DNA of 14,365 nucleotides from JAEXNA01 sp050486105 (lineage in GTDB: Bacteria > Vulcanimicrobiota > Xenobia > Xenobiales > JADMJV01). Below the pieces are notes generated by a model, which searched no databases, had not been told where the DNA came from, and was given only the letters and a program-made list of their open reading frames with translations. Below, one piece after another: positions 1 to 8,000 of the stretch (within the stretch, counting starts at the first letter, position 1; the number at the start of each line of letters is the position of its first letter). The stretch lies in NCBI GenBank assembly GCA_050486105.1, contig JBJHCR010000161.1, positions 1 through 14,365 of the forward strand. The letters run 5' to 3'. Position numbers and translations under genes: made by a program.

Positions 1-2
1 AC

Positions 3-134
3 GGCCTAGTCTTCACTGATGCCGAAGGACGCCGCCTCGACCGCCTCCACAAACTTTCCCGAGCCTCCTGGCTGGACTGTTGGATAGGCTGGCGAGGCGA
101 GGAATGGGAGAGCTATTCCAGCAAGGTGGCTTGA
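3..134 (+). CDS. C-terminal end of an unrecognised protein (partial at left edge)
   Basis: An open frame enters from the left edge and runs 43 codons to a TGA at 132-134. The peptide is charged and tryptophan-rich (LDCWIGWRGEEWE near the end) and reads like real protein rather than low-complexity noise. The other two plus frames hit stops within the first 20 bases. No family is recognised from so short a piece, and the start lies outside the window. No terminator hairpin is seen directly after it. It could be a chance open frame. Confidence 0.4.
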   Translation, partial: GLVFTDAEGRRLDRLHKLSRASWLDCWIGWRGEEWESYSSKVA

Positions 135-449
135 GGTGACCCCCTCATCACATCTCTTTCCAAAGACCTTCTGCCCAGCCACCCCGAGGCTCCCAGTGGG
201 CTTAGATCCCCCCAGCTTACTTTCGTCGTCGTGCGGTGGTCATTGGGGTTAAGTCCAGCCTTGGTAGCTCATCACCGGAATCTGCTCCTCTAACATTCTG
301 ACCTATCCCCGGTGTCCAACGCTCACCCCGAGCCAAACTCTCTCCCCTTGTACTATGCTCAAGAACAGCGCTCAGGTTCTCAATCTAACCAACCCGTCCC
401 CGCCGGGACCAATCCTCCCTCGGGGTCCGCCTCGCCCTTAACCCCTCCC
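135..449. other. Stretch of about 315 bases without a convincing gene
   Basis: No open frame with protein-like content, no tRNA or known structural RNA, and no strong terminator hairpin was found on either strand. The 298-codon plus-strand frame that starts with GTG at 312 is judged spurious. Its composition is not protein-like, and it runs antisense over both the serine-hydrolase pseudogene and the end of the acyltransferase gene. The stretch is probably non-coding or decayed sequence. Confidence 0.5.
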
Positions 450-911
450 TTACCTACGTGCGGCTTCACGAGATACGACTCTATCAGGAAGGGCCACGGG
501 CACGAGTTGCTCCTTTTGCGTGATCACCCAAAAAAATGGGCCGAAGCCGCAGACAGCTGCAGGTCCATGGGTCCTAAGGGGGTAGAGATCCTCGACGAGC
601 TCGCCGAGTTCTTGGCAGTCTTCCTCACGGTTGGAGAGCACGATGACTCCCTGCTTCAGCTCCGGATAGAGGGTCAGCTAGGTGGAGGCGCCGTACTAGG
701 AGCGGTCGTGGGAGATGCGGGTGTATCCCTGGTATTTTTCGATCCCGTAGCCGTAGCCTTTGGAGAACACCAGCTTGTCTCAGAAGACCACGCTCACGGC
801 GCCGCCGGGGCGGTTGCCGACTCAGTCGGCGAAGATGGCGTCGATCTCCTCGTTGGCGAGCGCGGGGGCCGCGGAGAGCACCAGGATGAGAACCATCAGC
901 AGGTGCTTCAT
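450..911 (-). pseudogene. Serine hydrolase (class C beta-lactamase-like) pseudogene, internally deleted with four stops
   Basis: Reading the minus strand from the ATG at 911 gives a clean signal peptide (MKHLLMVLILVLSAAPALA) and then IDAIFAD, GGAVSVVF, KLVFSKGYGYGIEKY. This is the typical N-terminus of periplasmic beta-lactamase/esterase-like serine hydrolases. The same frame continues directly into ISHDRS, YGAST, LTLYPELKQGVIVLSN, which is the typical C-terminal block (compare family forms such as HGGSWxGF...YPExxxGVVVLSN). The roughly 200 or more residues normally between them, including the SxxK and YxN catalytic motifs, are missing. Stops lie at 822-824 (TGA), 780-782 (TGA), 696-698 (TAG) and 678-680 (TAG). 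Family context suggests Trp, Arg, Trp and Gln originally, so each stop is one transition away. Homology fades after about position 600, and the frame stays open to 450. The gene is dead. Confidence 0.75.
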
Positions 912-983
912 CGCTTCAACTTACGGAAATCCCCAGCCGGTCGCAACAGGTTGATCGGTGGCACCGTGGGCAGAACACCAGTC

Positions 984-2168
984 TTACAATTCAGCTTTAA
1001 ACGGATTCCGAGCAGGCGGCTGCTGAGGCGTGAACGACTCCAGCAGAGGCTTTACCATCACATTCAAGGGAGCCAATCGATGACGAGCCCACACCTGCCG
1101 GGGCTCAGGCTCTGCGCCCAACCTTGCCTTCGGCTCAAGCGCCGTCCCACCGAAGGATACGCGTTTGCATCCCCATTCCAGAGCGCGTTCCACCACGGCT
1201 TGGAGTAGCCGCAAGTAGAGAGGTAACTCCTGGGCGGCCTCGCGATCAAATCCGAGGATGTATCCGATTGCCGTGTCCCTGTCTTTGATGAGGGTCACGA
1301 ATCCCAGGATATTCTCTTCTTTGCGAATGACAAGGTAGGCGTAGTCTTGACTCAGGGCCTTCTGTAATGCACTCAAATACTTCTTAGAAAACTCCACGGG
1401 ACGGACCTCCGCCTCTTGCCAAACCGCTCGGTAAAGTTCAAAGAGCCGATGTTCGTACTTGTCGGGGTCGGCCAGATCTTCTAGCACGCATCCCGCTTTC
1501 TCGATCCTCTTACGGATATCTTTAGCCGCTTTTCGATATTTCGATTGCAGCGAGGCCAGATAGTCGTCGTTGTTTGTCCAATCTCGCAGGTTCAGCACCA
1601 TATCCGGCTCCACATGAACGATCGAGTAGCTGTAGTCTTCCAGGATGGTCGAATCCTGATGCCCGGCTGCCAGGTCTCGCACCAAAACGAAGTCCGTTTC
1701 CCCGCCTATTCGTTCCGAACGCCGTACCCGATACAAAAGTTCGGCAACCGCTGGCCAAACGGTCGACTCCTCCACTCCGTCGGCGATCGCCACCCCGCGA
1801 TTGCCCCAGCACAGCAAGCTCCCGCAAACCAGGATTCGTGTGGAGATAAATTTGCCACCTTGAGCGCGTTTTGATTTTTTCGGCACGAAAGCCGACAGAT
1901 CGGTATCCAGAATCTGCATCACCACGGCGGCGATGGGTTCTCCCTCTCGGTAGATGAGCCCGTACTTGAAAGTCAGCTGTTCCGGGTTGTGCTCTTCCAA
2001 GCACTTCAGATAGGCCCGACTGAACAGCGCCCCCCGGTCTTCCACCACCCGGTCCCAATGTTGAGTATTGAGGTAGTTCACCGAATCGGCGAAGGCGAAT
2101 TGATCGCCGCTGAGAGCCCAGCGAGTTTGATGGGCGCGGTACTGCTTTTTCAGGTAAGTCAATGGCAT
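984..2168 (-). CDS. FemAB/GNAT-like N-acyltransferase (peptidoglycan-biosynthesis-related family)
   Basis: This predicted cytosolic acyltransferase of the GNAT superfamily resembles the FemAB-like 'predicted N-acyltransferase' group. Evidence is the N-terminal WDRVVEDRGALFSRAYLKCLEE block, a central KYRKAAKDIRKRIEKAG helix typical of Fem/GNAT proteins, the strand LGFVTLIKDRDTAIGYILGFD, and the C-terminal signature FGGTALEPKARLGAEPEP followed by a WARHRLAPLN region (from about residue 339). The substrate is unknown. The chosen start (ATG at 2168) gives 394 aa. The frame is open to an ATG at 2294, but those 42 extra residues are a basic, low-complexity stretch overlapping the upstream reading frame, and neither start has a well-placed ribosome site. 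An AGGAGG lies about 19 bases before 2168, which is too far for a standard site. The gene lies 35 bases downstream of the helical-repeat pseudogene. Confidence 0.75.
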   Translation of the reverse strand: MPLTYLKKQYRAHQTRWALSGDQFAFADSVNYLNTQHWDRVVEDRGALFSRAYLKCLEEHNPEQLTFKYGLIYREGEPIAAVVMQILDTDLSAFVPKKSKRAQGGKFISTRILVCGSLLCWGNRGVAIADGVEESTVWPAVAELLYRVRRSERIGGETDFVLVRDLAAGHQDSTILEDYSYSIVHVEPDMVLNLRDWTNNDDYLASLQSKYRKAAKDIRKRIEKAGCVLEDLADPDKYEHRLFELYRAVWQEAEVRPVEFSKKYLSALQKALSQDYAYLVIRKEENILGFVTLIKDRDTAIGYILGFDREAAQELPLYLRLLQAVVERALEWGCKRVSFGGTALEPKARLGAEPEPRQVWARHRLAPLNVMVKPLLESFTPQQPPARNPFKAEL

Positions 2169-2202
2169 GGGGGAGAGTTCAGCAGCCGCCTCCTCTCTTC
2201 CC

Positions 2203-2694
2203 TTAGAGCGGGTCGAGGAACTTGGGTTGGAGCCTTTCGACTTCTTCTTTGCTCCAGATCGAACCCATGGTTTTGTAGGCGTCTTGGGTTTCATTGATGA
2301 GCGAAAGATCAGGGTTCGGTCGTTCTTTGAGCCGGTCCAAGACTTCGTGAAATTGGACTCGATAGCCTACTCGCCAGAGCTCTTGAGCCAACCGTATCAA
2401 ATCCCTCTCGCAATCACGGGGACAGTCGGCGGCGCAATCTAAAAGTCTCTGAAAAGCGAGTTCGTAGTTTTTCTGCGCCAAGGCCACTTCGACCAGTTCG
2501 CGCCTTGCCCCGGTGCGATGAACTTCCCAATCTCAGCCTCGGGCCGTGCTGGGATTGACCAAGTCAAGCAAGATATAACGCTCCCATTCTCTATATTGGC
2601 ACGCCACTCGGGCGAGTTCGCGGCAGGTCCATAGGATGGAGGTCGGAGGATTCGATTCAAGAGCGGCGTCGGGATGTTCGGGTATACCAGGGCA
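2203..2694 (-). pseudogene. Helical-repeat-like protein remnant with an internal TGA
   Basis: One minus-strand frame reads as continuous protein from just after a TAG at 2695-2697 to a TAA at 2203-2205, interrupted only by TGA at 2533-2535. Before the stop it reads ILWTCRELARVACQYREWE and YILLDLVNPSTARG. After it come DWEVHRTGARRELVEVALA, NYELAFQRLLDCAADCPRD and ELWRVGYRVQFHEVLDRLK. The paired amphipathic helices resemble TPR/SEL1-type scaffolds, but no family is identified. The TGA probably replaces TGG (ARG-W-DW). No good start codon exists in frame before the stop. The longest start-to-stop piece begins at GTG 2487 (94 aa) and has no ribosome site. A short living gene from 2487 is the alternative. 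Confidence 0.5.
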
Positions 2695-2700
2695 CTACGT

Positions 2701-3255
2701 TCACTCTCTCAACTCTTGAAAATCATGACCGTGGGCATTGTGGAACTCTTCGCGTCTGTCTTCTCTAGCAGCCACGATCTCGTACACCTGATCGATACGG
2801 TAGGTCACAATGAAGCGAGCAACCACGGTTCCAAATGAGTTCAACCACTCGTGACCCTCGTGGGAAAACTCCTCACCCCTTTCTGGTGCGTCCGAGGTGC
2901 GGTAGGGGGGTCCGAGAATCTCCTGAACTTCGCTTCGTGATTGGCCCCGACGAACCGACCCCCCGGGAATCTCCAAATGCTCGCCGGTGAACTGAAAGGG
3001 ACCCGAGGGTGCACAAAGCACCTCGAGACTGATATCCCCTTTGCTGAGATAGAGTTCCATCTCGTTCTGGTAGACATTCTCCCAAGGCTCCCACCGCTTA
3101 AGGAGCTCCTCCCTGGTTACGTCCAGACTTTCGCCAGAAACAAAGATTCGGCTAACAGGGTTTTCAAGTAGGGGTCGCACCAAGGCTATGCCTGCCAGAA
3201 GCAAAAAAACTCCCACGACTCTCTTGTAATATGACCGCTTCACCCGACCTATCAT
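2701..3255 (-). CDS. Membrane-anchored protein of unknown function, weakly SmpA/BamE-like
   Basis: This 184-residue protein has a basic N-terminus (MIGRVKRSYYKR) and one hydrophobic segment at about residues 13-30, so it is probably anchored in the inner membrane with the rest outside the cytoplasm. There is no lipobox cysteine. Residues 104-120 (GQSRSEVQEILGPPYRT) recall the motif of SmpA/BamE-like small outer-membrane proteins (G-x-S-x-x-E-V-x-x-x-L-G-x-P). An earlier stretch at 41-60 (GESLDVTREELLKRWEPWE) has a similar plan, hinting at two copies of the fold. Both readings are inference. The ATG at 3255 has no clear ribosome site. The stop lies just upstream of the helical-repeat remnant on the same strand. 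Confidence 0.6.
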   Translation of the reverse strand: MIGRVKRSYYKRVVGVFLLLAGIALVRPLLENPVSRIFVSGESLDVTREELLKRWEPWENVYQNEMELYLSKGDISLEVLCAPSGPFQFTGEHLEIPGGSVRRGQSRSEVQEILGPPYRTSDAPERGEEFSHEGHEWLNSFGTVVARFIVTYRIDQVYEIVAAREDRREEFHNAHGHDFQELRE

Positions 3256-3519
3256 AGCCCATCGGCCAGATTGTCCGCTACCGGTAAGCAGACGGACCCC
3301 CCCGTCTCCCCATCATTTGCTCACTCTCCACCATCTTCTGCATCGTCCCGGCTCATCTGCAATCGCGCCGACAGCAAAGTGGAGTCGGGAGCCCAAATGG
3401 TCGCAAGGGGAAGGTGGAGAACAGTTTCATACAGGTAGCACACTCCAATTTCTCGCGGAGTAAATTTCGCTCATAGTGTGTCTCAAGTTGAAGGTCACAG
3501 AGCCCTTGTTGATGTAAAT

Positions 3520-4164
3520 CTAGTGCGAAGGCAACATCGAGCCGAATATTTGGCCGAGAAACGACTTCTTTCGGGCCAACAACTGGCTCCGTGCCTCGGC
3601 GGAAAAGCCTAGGTCTTTCAGCTCATCTTCTTTTGGGCTGAGGTGTCCTGCTAGAATGGCGTTGGCTTTCATCGCCGCTGTGGAATTCACAAGCTCTTCA
3701 TAGGTCGGGAAACGGCTCTTCAGCTCAAGTGCGAGCAAGCGATTCTTACGCAGGAAATACTTCTGATGATAGTCCTCGGCCCAAGTGAAACCAGAGAAAT
3801 CTTGCACTTCCGACAAGACCTTGCGCTTCGCATCCTCTCTCTCGGTGACTGCTTTAAGCCAAGCAAGCTTTTGCTCTTCATCGTGCAGCATGACAGCCGA
3901 CATGTACTGGCGAGCGTAGGGCTTGCGGAAGGCATTGTGCCACTCGAAAAACCTTTCTAGCAGACTGGCAAATGATATCTCCCGGCTATCGAAGTCCAGC
4001 TGGAGACACTCCGTATGGTCACCCATATCATGATAGGTGGGAGAGGGAGATGTTCCTCCGGCATAGCCTACACGGCTGCGGTAGACTCCTGGAAGACTCC
4101 CAAACTGGGCGTCAGGTCCCCAAAATCATCCCAGGGCAAAAGTAGCGGTGTGAAGTTCTTTCAT
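3520..4164 (-). CDS. msrA: Peptide-methionine (S)-S-oxide reductase, probable selenoprotein (UGA-encoded Sec13)
   Basis: MsrA reduces methionine-S-sulfoxide in oxidised proteins and free methionine. The frame matches MsrA from FALG-[TGA]-FWGPDAQFGSLPG through VGYAGGTSPSPTYHD, DHTECLQLDFD, RQYMSAVMLHDEEQ and TWAEDYHQKYF. The TGA at 4126-4128 stands exactly at the catalytic cysteine of the GCFW motif, and the frame on both sides is intact and conserved, so it is read as selenocysteine 13. Other active-site residues are present: Y34 (GYAGG), E52 (HTE) and Y87 (QYMS). The only cysteine is C53, and there is no C-terminal resolving cysteine, which suggests recycling by an external thiol donor. The start is placed at ATG 4164 (214 aa); it lacks a clear ribosome site. 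An ATG at 4026 would give 168 aa without the active site. The gene sits 164 bases downstream of the TIM-barrel gene. Confidence 0.85.
4088..4116 (-). promoter_or_regulatory. Candidate bacterial SECIS hairpin inside msrA
   Basis: Downstream of the in-frame UGA the mRNA can fold as CCU-GAC-g-CCC, loop AGUUU, GGG-a-GUC, a four-base bulge (UUCC), then AGG. Nineteen bases separate the UGA from the five-base apical loop, and the second loop base is G. The published bacterial SECIS rules (a stem-loop just after UGA, a short apical loop about 16-37 bases away, and a G among the first two loop bases) are met. The stem is short and interrupted, so it is a candidate by geometry only. Recognition by SelB is inferred. 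Confidence 0.65.
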
Positions 4165-4328
4165 AGGAGAAGATTTCGACAAAAAGGGTGCTAATCCGTT
4201 TTCTAGCGGACAAGGCTTAAGGGGTTTCTCCCTGGGCAGCAGGTTCCAGAACAGAACTCAGGGTCTCAAATGGAACTAGCCCTCCGCTATCCCCCTTAGG
4301 CCAGTGGACTCTCCGAACATAGGGTCGT

Positions 4329-5027
4329 TCAGTCTATGGCGGAGTACAGCGCAGAGATGGCTTCAGCGTAAGCCCCAGTGGCAGAAGTCAGCGAGTCGGC
4401 GGTCAATCCGGTGACCACCGCGCCTATGGTCAATCCGGCGGCCCCGACTCTCTCCAAGTGAGTCACCTGGTTCGGCCTAATGGCCCGCTGGGTGGGGATC
4501 AGGATTGGGAGTTCCGAGCAGGCTGCTAAGCGATGATAGGCAGCCAGATCTTCCAGGTTTAAGTCTCCCCGATAGCGGTCCCGAGGGATGATGGAGGATT
4601 CGATGACGTCTACTCCCAAGGCCGCTAGACTCCCGACCAAGTCTGGGGTCCAACTCGAGTCTATAGCCACCATTTTCCCGAGATGGGGCAGGTCCAAGAA
4701 CTCTGGCGGAGTGAAGCGGCAAAAAAGGTCCCAAAAATCGAAACCCACCTCCAAGATCTCTTTCCAATCGCTCTCAGAGGGCTGCACCTCTTCCCCGGTA
4801 ACCAAGCCAAGGGGAACCTCTCCGATGGCGTCCAAGATCTCTTGAATGGCCTGTTTCTCCTGCGCCCAAGTCCCGAAGCGGGTGTCCGAGGCAAAATGGT
4901 GGCAATTCAAGTGCACTTTAAGACATTGGGCGCCGGCCTCTACGGCTCGAGCAGCCAAGTTGGGACAATTCTTGGGCAGAGACACCATCAAGGTGAAACC
5001 CTGTGCCAGAACTTGTTTCAGTTTCAT
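4329..5027 (-). CDS. TIM-barrel-like protein of unknown function
   Basis: This 232-residue cytosolic protein looks like a small (beta/alpha)8 phosphate-binding-type barrel. Hydrophobic strands alternate with helices: FTLMVSLP (11-18), AQCLKVHLN (33-41), VPLGLVTGEE (71-80), KMVAIDSS (118-125), VDVIESSIIP (139-148), LPILIPTQRAIRP (173-185) and AAGLTIGAVVTG (196-207). The VHLNCHH stretch and the GAVVTG near the end sit where ligand- and phosphate-binding loops usually lie. The specific family (NanE-, ThiG- or HisA-like relatives are possible) is not recognised. Its ATG overlaps the smc stop as ATGA, so translation is probably coupled to smc, with an AGGGG about 10 bases upstream of the start. 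No link to chromosome biology is implied by the sequence itself. Confidence 0.65.
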   Translation of the reverse strand: MKLKQVLAQGFTLMVSLPKNCPNLAARAVEAGAQCLKVHLNCHHFASDTRFGTWAQEKQAIQEILDAIGEVPLGLVTGEEVQPSESDWKEILEVGFDFWDLFCRFTPPEFLDLPHLGKMVAIDSSWTPDLVGSLAALGVDVIESSIIPRDRYRGDLNLEDLAAYHRLAACSELPILIPTQRAIRPNQVTHLERVGAAGLTIGAVVTGLTADSLTSATGAYAEAISALYSAID

Positions 5028-8000
5028 CCTAAGACCCCTAACTTTTCTTCCACTTGGGCCAACTCCACCGTAAGAACCTGAGAGATCCCCGGTTCCACCA
5101 TGGTCACCCCGTACAGACGATCGGCGAACTCCATGGTCTTACGATTGTGGGTGACCACCAGAAACTGAGAGCTGGTGGAGAATTCCAACAGTCGGGTGGC
5201 CACTTTCTCCACGTTGCGTTCATCGAGAGGGGCGTCCAATTCGTCAAGAATCACGATAGGGCTGGGTTTGCAGGCCAGCAGGGCCATGAGAAAGGCGATG
5301 GCCGATAGGGCCCGTTCCCCCGAGGACATCAGCATCATGTTCTGCTGTTTCTTGCCCGGGGGGCAGGCCATGATCTCCACTCCAGAATCCAGAGGCTCCT
5401 CAGGGTCGCAGAGGACCAACTGAGCTTTGCCGCCACCAAAAAGGTCTGAGAAAAGACGACCAAAGGTGTCGTTCACTCGTTCGAAGGTTTCCAAGAACAA
5501 TTCGGTGGTGGCTCGATCCAGGTCTCGCATAATTGCTCTCAGGCTGTCTTTGCTCTCAGTGAGATCGACGATTTGGTGTTCCAGGCTGTGATAGCGTTCG
5601 GAAAGCCGTTCAAAGTCCTCACGAGCACCCAGATTCACCGCTCCAAAGTTGTCCAGAAAGTGGCGCAATCGGCTGATCCGGCTCTTGGACCCCAACAGTT
5701 CCTCGGGGGTCATAGGCTCGGCGTTTCTCGCCGTCAGCAGCAATTGCTCGACGTCGGACCGCCCGTCTTTGAGGCGCTCGATGGCATCCTCGTACTGGGT
5801 GATGGAGCGGGTTCGCTCGAGTTCCAGGCGGTGCATCTCAGAACTCTCCCGGGCTGCTTGGGAGGAGGCTCGGGCAAACTCTTGGCGCAGGGCTTCCGCC
5901 TTCTCATCGATGGCCTGGTGGGCCAAGCGCACCGTTTTGAGTTCGGCCGTCATGCTCTCCACTCGCTCGATCAGCTGCGCGGCTTCAGTTTCCAGTCTTT
6001 GATCCTCGCCAGCCAAAGCCAGCAAGCCCTCTCGAGCTCGAGCCAAATCTTGCTCGGCTCGACCCCGATCGGCCCTCAAGTCTTGGAGTCTCTCTTCCTC
6101 GCGTTGCTTTTCCCGATCGAGATCCCCCAAGCGCTCTTGGGCGCGCTGCACCCTCATTTCAGCTTGCATACGTTCTCGAACCAGGGCGTCACGACGCTGG
6201 CTGAGTTGGTCTTGCTGACGACTGAAGGCGGCCAGTCGCTCCTCTAAGGTGCCGAGTTTCTGCTGAAGTTCCATCTTCTGCAAGCGACGCATCTCGGCCC
6301 GTTCGGCTCGCGTTGAGGCCCGACTCTTGAGTTTCTCGAACTCCTGGAGCAAGCGGTCCTTTTCACTTGCCAAACGCTCTTTTTGGCGGCTGGCCTCCTG
6401 AGTACGAGCCCGCCCCTCAGCCAGGGTCGCGGCCAACTCTTCGAATTGGGTCTGTCGACGCTTGAGCGCCTCTTCCGTTTCTTGCAGTTGGTTTTGAATC
6501 TTTTCAACTCGAGTCACCATGCGGTGCGAGGCTCTTTCGAGTTCGTTGAGATCTTGACGGGCCTGATGGAGCTTGCTGCGGGCAGCCAGCAAACCGGAGC
6601 GGTCAGAGCGTTGGCTCCCCCCGGTCAGGGCTCCCGACGGATTGAGATACTCCCCGCCTCTGGTGACCAGATGAGGGCGAACGCCCTGACAGCGATCATA
6701 AAGCGTCAAGGCCGCGGGCATACTGTCCATGACCACGGTTTTCCCCAAGAGTTGCGCTAGGACGGGCTCAAGCTCCGAGGGGTATTTCAGCAGATCTAAA
6801 GCCCAACCCACCACCCCGTGGCGGTTGGGCAGATCCGGTCGGCGGGGCTCCTTCCTCGACAGATCCAGGGGCCAGAAAGTGGCTCGTCCGAGGCGCTCGG
6901 ACTTCAACCGGTTGACCAGGGCTGTAGCCGTGGCTTTGTCTCGGGTGATGATGTTGTTCATCGCTCCACCCAGAGCAGCCTCGAAGGCTTGCTCCAAGCC
7001 TTCGGGCACCTCAACCAACTCGCCCAAGAGGCCCACCACACCGGGGTCGGACCACCTGACGACGGCCCGCACCGCCGGAGGCAGGCTGCTGCGATCCACG
7101 GCCAGGGCTTCTAATTCGGCGACTTTGGAGACCAAAGGTCGGCGATGAGCTTCCAGTTCCCGGCCGTTGGAGATCTGCTCTTCCAGCTCACTTTGCAGGC
7201 GAGTTCTCTGCTCTTTGAGCTTGGACAGAGACCTCTCCGTCTCTTGATGTTGAGCCTCCAGACCCTGGAGGTCGAAGAATTCAACGGTTTCTGAACCGGC
7301 CACGAAATCTGAGGAACCCGATTCCAACTCAGCTTGTCGAAACTCTAAATCGGCCTGCCGATCCTGATCTCCCACTGCCTGGGCTTCATCTTGAGCGGCC
7401 TCTTCCTTGAGCCGTTGCTCTCTTTGCAGCAGACTGTCTTTCTCCCACCGAAGGGTCTTGGCTTCCTCGCCGCCGGCTTCTTCAGGTAGGCGGGCCAGCT
7501 CTTCGTGCATGACTTGGAGGTGGGCTTTGGCTCGGTCCAGTTCCTTGCTCAATTCCTGGCGGCGGTTCGACAGTTCGGTCAGCCGCCCCATCTGCCCGTC
7601 AACCCTATCCGAGCCAGTGTGGAGCTGTTGCTCCGTACTGTTCAAGCTGTCTTCGAGTTGCTTGCGGCGAGCCTCCAAGCTTGAGCGCGCGGCCTGAGTG
7701 GCGCTGCTCCGTTCTCTCAAAGCGGAAAGGTTTGCGCTGAGACGCTCACGCTCTCGGTCGGCGCTCTCCTTCTCGGTGGCGACCCCATCGAGAGATGTGC
7801 GGGCCGTCAGTTCCCTTTCCTTGGCCTGCTCCAGGGCGACATAGGCGACATCGATCTGCTGCTGCAGTTTTTCGGCCCGACTCTTCAGCTCGGTCACTTC
7901 GTGCAGAGCGACCTGACGCTCCAAGGTTCCGAGCTCATCTTTGCTGGCTCGGTATCTTTCATACCGGTGCAGCTGCTTCTTACTCTCTTCGAGCTGTTCG

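Noticed and set aside
249..296. Fifteen-codon minus-strand frame ending MSYQGWT
   Set aside because: Too short and without a ribosome site or neighbouring homology. A chance frame is more likely.
312..1208. 298-codon plus-strand open frame starting with GTG
   Set aside because: It runs antisense over the serine-hydrolase pseudogene and the acyltransferase C-terminus, both of which have recognisable family content. Its own sequence is compositionally odd and has no family signature.
2533..2535. TGA in the helical-repeat frame as a second selenocysteine codon
   Set aside because: The surrounding residues (ARG-x-DW) suggest tryptophan, not cysteine. There is no redox motif, and no start codon precedes the stop in frame.
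4217..4333. Open stretch of 38 codons after the TIM-barrel gene in a shifted frame (RPYVRRVHWPKGDSGG, FETLSSVLEPAAQGETP)
   Set aside because: It looks protein-like and could be a frameshifted tail of the barrel protein or a remnant. It has no start codon, and the barrel already ends at a natural-looking place, so it was not called.
5573..6247. Long plus-strand frame inside smc
   Set aside because: Antisense shadow of the SMC coiled coil. The strong codon bias of the coiled coil produces open frames on the other strand.
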